From Flavobacterium microcysteis (GTDB lineage: Bacteria > Bacteroidota > Bacteroidia > Flavobacteriales > Flavobacteriaceae): a stretch of DNA of 64,000 bases. Position 1 is the stretch's first letter. Each line of letters starts with the position of its first letter. The notes beneath the pieces were generated by a model that saw only the letters and a list, made by a program, of their open reading frames with translations, did not search any database and was not told where the DNA came from. The position numbers and the translations under genes are program-made. This document shows positions 61,693-64,000 of the stretch, piece after piece. The stretch lies in the NCBI RefSeq assembly GCF_006385255.1, contig NZ_VFJE01000056.1, positions 186,001 through 250,000 on the forward strand, read 5' to 3'.

Positions 61693-62586
61693 ATGCGAAA
61701 TATTACCGATTCAGTAGATGGCATAAAAGAATTAGATATCAGTTTGTATCTGGAAGAACATTTGCGGTTTTATGAATTTTCGATGCTTGAAACAACAACA
61801 GAAAATGGCAGTGTTTTAAAAAGTGAAGTTAAGAAAACGATACATTCAACGATAGTAAAAAGAGATTTTGAAACGTATGTAATCCAATTAGAAGTCTTTG
61901 ATATTGAGTATAAAAACAGGACTGTTTCAATGGCCGAAAAAGATTTTTTAGGGCGAATTGCTGAGGTAAATGATGATGTAATTTTAGAAACGGATGATCA
62001 TTTAAACATCAATAAACTGGTAAACCAACATCAGATTCAAAAAAGGCTGGAAGAAAAAATAGAAAGATTAGCCAAAAGCAATGTCGGGCCAAAAGTGGAA
62101 GAAATGTTTCAATATCTTAGAGAATTTTATAGTAACGACAGGAGAATTCTTTTAGATATAAAAAATTACAGACAGCATGGTTTGCTACTGAATCCGTTTT
62201 ATGACAGATACACACCTTTGTCAGTTAAAAAAAGAAGTGTAAGGTATTTGAATTTTGTTGAAAATGCTGTCGTTAATATCGGGGAAGAAGCCCGGGTAAA
62301 AAAAATAAAATTAAAAGAACGGGAGTTGGAAGTCGGAGTAAAAGGAAAAATGATTGCGCCATTCTATAATGACATGATTTACAAGTCAATAAAAAAGAAA
62401 GAAATTTCATTTGATTCAGAAAAAGACAAGCCCATGCTTGATAAATATGAGGGCAGTTTTATTTTCAACATGAATACCGGAGCGGTTAAAAAAGCAAGTA
62501 TCGAGATTGAGTTTTCACTCGGTAACAATTATAAAAAAACAATAAGCTATCAATTAAATGAATTAAACGATGCCGATAACAATTGA
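61693..62586 (+). CDS. Possible T6SSiii effector adaptor/chaperone B
   Basis: Protein of 297 residues without signal peptide; the family is not recognised. It shares layout with the 52263-53012 protein: an N-terminal beta region (HLRFYEFSMLETTTENGSV), a helical middle (QIQKRLEEKIERLAKSN, FYSNDRRILLDIKNYRQHG) and a C-terminal sheet with the common DKYEG (MLDKYEGSFIFNMNTGAV). Its end overlaps the next effector gene by 17 bases. The recurrent position just before an effector gene suggests adaptor or chaperone function. Confidence 0.5.
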   Translation: MRNITDSVDGIKELDISLYLEEHLRFYEFSMLETTTENGSVLKSEVKKTIHSTIVKRDFETYVIQLEVFDIEYKNRTVSMAEKDFLGRIAEVNDDVILETDDHLNINKLVNQHQIQKRLEEKIERLAKSNVGPKVEEMFQYLREFYSNDRRILLDIKNYRQHGLLLNPFYDRYTPLSVKKRSVRYLNFVENAVVNIGEEARVKKIKLKERELEVGVKGKMIAPFYNDMIYKSIKKKEISFDSEKDKPMLDKYEGSFIFNMNTGAVKKASIEIEFSLGNNYKKTISYQLNELNDADNN

Positions 62587-64000
62587 TGATACAGGACAAA
62601 CAGTAACGCTGAATCCGCCGTATTCGCCAGTTACACCAGATGATAGCCTGCAAAAGATAACCCGTGTTTATTTTGCAAAAAAGACCGTTACCCAACAAGG
62701 AGCAAATGTGGCGTTTACCCGTATAGATTCCCTTCATGCACAGCAGGAAGGCGGACAAAACACGCCCTATGATTCGGTATTGGGCAAGACCGTTTATCTG
62801 GTTATCGAAACGGAAAACATGGCAACCTTGTCTATTGACGCCGTTATCAGGCCAGCAGATAATACATTAAACGGAAGTACGGAAACCCTGAATCTGATGT
62901 GGTTTAATCCGGCAACCCAGAATTTTGAAGTCAGAAGAAAAATGACTGCTGTGGTTGGTAATTTTGACGCCTTAAATAATAAAGGAACAACAGAAAATCC
63001 AACAGGAACGCACGAACATTATACGAATCTGGCCGACCATGAAAATAAAGCGATCATAAAACTGCAGCTTAGACCATCCTTACGAACCGATTTCAATACC
63101 TGGGCAACTAATATAGCAGCGGCAGCAACACACACGACCAATTTGGAAGTTGTCGTAGAAAGAACAGATAATGAAGCTTGTGCCTACGGCCCTGATAGTA
63201 CTGAAGAAGTTAAAGAAGCCGGCATTTTCCTGAATAGTGATGCACAGGGAAGATTTAGAGTAGGGAATAGGAATTTCTATGAAATCTATGCCAGGGTTCA
63301 ATCCGGAACTACCTTTACAGACGGAACGTATAATTTTCTCCCTATGAACGGTACGACCAGAAGAAAAATCAGCAAGCTTGAAAATCCTAGCTCTACACAA
63401 GTTACCTATTATCATTACGATATTTATGGCAATGAAGTATTTATTGCTACATGCAACAAGACATCTGTCATGGGCAGGAACAACGGACAGCAGCTTGGAG
63501 CTGTACCACGTGGTGCACTCCGTACAGAAAATGCTCCTGCGGGAGGTGCGGCTGAAACCAACCATATTTTTGCAGATTCTATCGTAACGACAGGAAATCA
63601 TAGAAATGACCGGACTGCCAGAGCCTTTCCGGGCGCTTTGAGAATTGTCCGCTATACGGCATCTGGAACTAATGTGCCTTTGGTAAGAATGCCAGATACG
63701 CTAAACGTTGCCGTAAATGGCCGTGTTATTGCTTATGGATTTTCCAATACGCAACGACGATTCTGTAACCCAGATTGTTTTGCAGCATTCGTGGGCGTTT
63801 TATCACAATACGGATTAGCAGGCGTAAATTCAACGGGAATGTGTTTTGGTGATGCAACCAGCTACCCGAGTTTAGCACACCCAAATGGAGATAGTGTGGA
63901 TACGAGCTATCTGGCTAACCGACAAAATGAACAGAATTTATTAAATGCCTTTGTAGATTGGAATTTCGCTCAGGTAATTGCCGGAACAACACAGCAAGCC
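62570..64000 (+). CDS. Putative zinc-peptidase T6SS effector, truncated by the window end
   Basis: An open frame of 477 codons runs from ATG 62570 to the last base, so the true C-terminus lies beyond the window. The start MPITIDDTGQTVTLN has no signal peptide. A long N-terminal domain (about 1-370) holds beta-rich segments (KTVYLVIETENMATLSIDA, NFYEIYARVQSGTTF). From about 400 the protein reads FCNPDCFAAFVGVL, then STGMCFGDATSYPSL and HPNGDSVD, an H-x6-D pair (His437, Asp444) as in M15/M74 (MepA-like) LAS peptidases. It follows and overlaps the adaptor-like gene, so a peptidoglycan endopeptidase effector is likely. Confidence 0.7.
   Translation, partial: MPITIDDTGQTVTLNPPYSPVTPDDSLQKITRVYFAKKTVTQQGANVAFTRIDSLHAQQEGGQNTPYDSVLGKTVYLVIETENMATLSIDAVIRPADNTLNGSTETLNLMWFNPATQNFEVRRKMTAVVGNFDALNNKGTTENPTGTHEHYTNLADHENKAIIKLQLRPSLRTDFNTWATNIAAAATHTTNLEVVVERTDNEACAYGPDSTEEVKEAGIFLNSDAQGRFRVGNRNFYEIYARVQSGTTFTDGTYNFLPMNGTTRRKISKLENPSSTQVTYYHYDIYGNEVFIATCNKTSVMGRNNGQQLGAVPRGALRTENAPAGGAAETNHIFADSIVTTGNHRNDRTARAFPGALRIVRYTASGTNVPLVRMPDTLNVAVNGRVIAYGFSNTQRRFCNPDCFAAFVGVLSQYGLAGVNSTGMCFGDATSYPSLAHPNGDSVDTSYLANRQNEQNLLNAFVDWNFAQVIAGTTQQA

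Noticed and set aside
1..64000. CRISPR arrays, insertion sequences, integrases and tRNA genes
   Set aside because: No regular spacer-repeat array, transposase, integrase or cloverleaf was seen on either strand; the T6SS island shows no flanking attachment site within this window.

Overview
The window looks like chromosomal DNA of a Flavobacterium-type bacterium (phylum Bacteroidota). It is AT-rich and has promoters of the TTG-N19..22-TAnnTTTG type. It carries the Bacteroidota gliding gene gldD, DUF3078 and DUF3109 genes, an alpha-2-macroglobulin/PBP1C pair and, above all, a subtype iii type VI secretion system (T6SSiii), which is restricted to this phylum.

Positions 1-31.8 kb are mostly housekeeping: MarC, DUF3109, ribonucleotide reductase nrdB-nrdA (with a perfect DnaA-box sequence upstream), a small AAA+ ATPase, an RDD protein and dGTPase dgt. 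They are followed by DUF3078, dxs, tadA, the large alpha-2-macroglobulin lipoprotein plus pbpC, RNase E/G, a 30-residue very basic protein, an HU-like protein, mutY-ssb-gldD, a metal-binding lipoprotein, a DMT transporter, an active/inactive M16 protease pair, rplU-rpmA and a small lipoprotein. At 19.9-20.6 kb sits a decayed polymorphic-toxin tail (one frameshift) whose stop overlaps the start of an intact Imm26-like immunity gene.

Positions 31.8-64 kb form one T6SSiii island. A leftward unit encodes (in transcription order) an NlpC/P60 lipoprotein, TssG, TssN, TssK, TssO, TssH/ClpV, TssE and TssF. A rightward unit, divergent across a 402-bp AT-rich regulatory gap, encodes a PKD-domain envelope protein, TssB, TssC, two Hcp (TssD) paralogues and two VgrG spikes. 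No TssJ, TssL or TssM is present, as expected for subtype iii.

The rightward half is an effector arsenal: an Hcp-adjacent type-23 polymorphic toxin with an overlapping lipoprotein immunity candidate; a DUF2235 phospholipase-like effector next to a DUF2931 lipoprotein; a PAAR-like (DUF4280)/GH19 lysozyme-like effector; a DUF4280/TIGR02594 amidase-like effector; a second GH19-like effector; and, running off the window end, a protein with an H-x6-D zinc-peptidase signature. Most effector genes have an exported protein encoded immediately beside or overlapping them. Two divergent proteins at 52.3 and 61.7 kb each directly precede an effector gene and share a pattern. They may be an undescribed T6SSiii adaptor/chaperone family, which I consider the best novelty candidate here.
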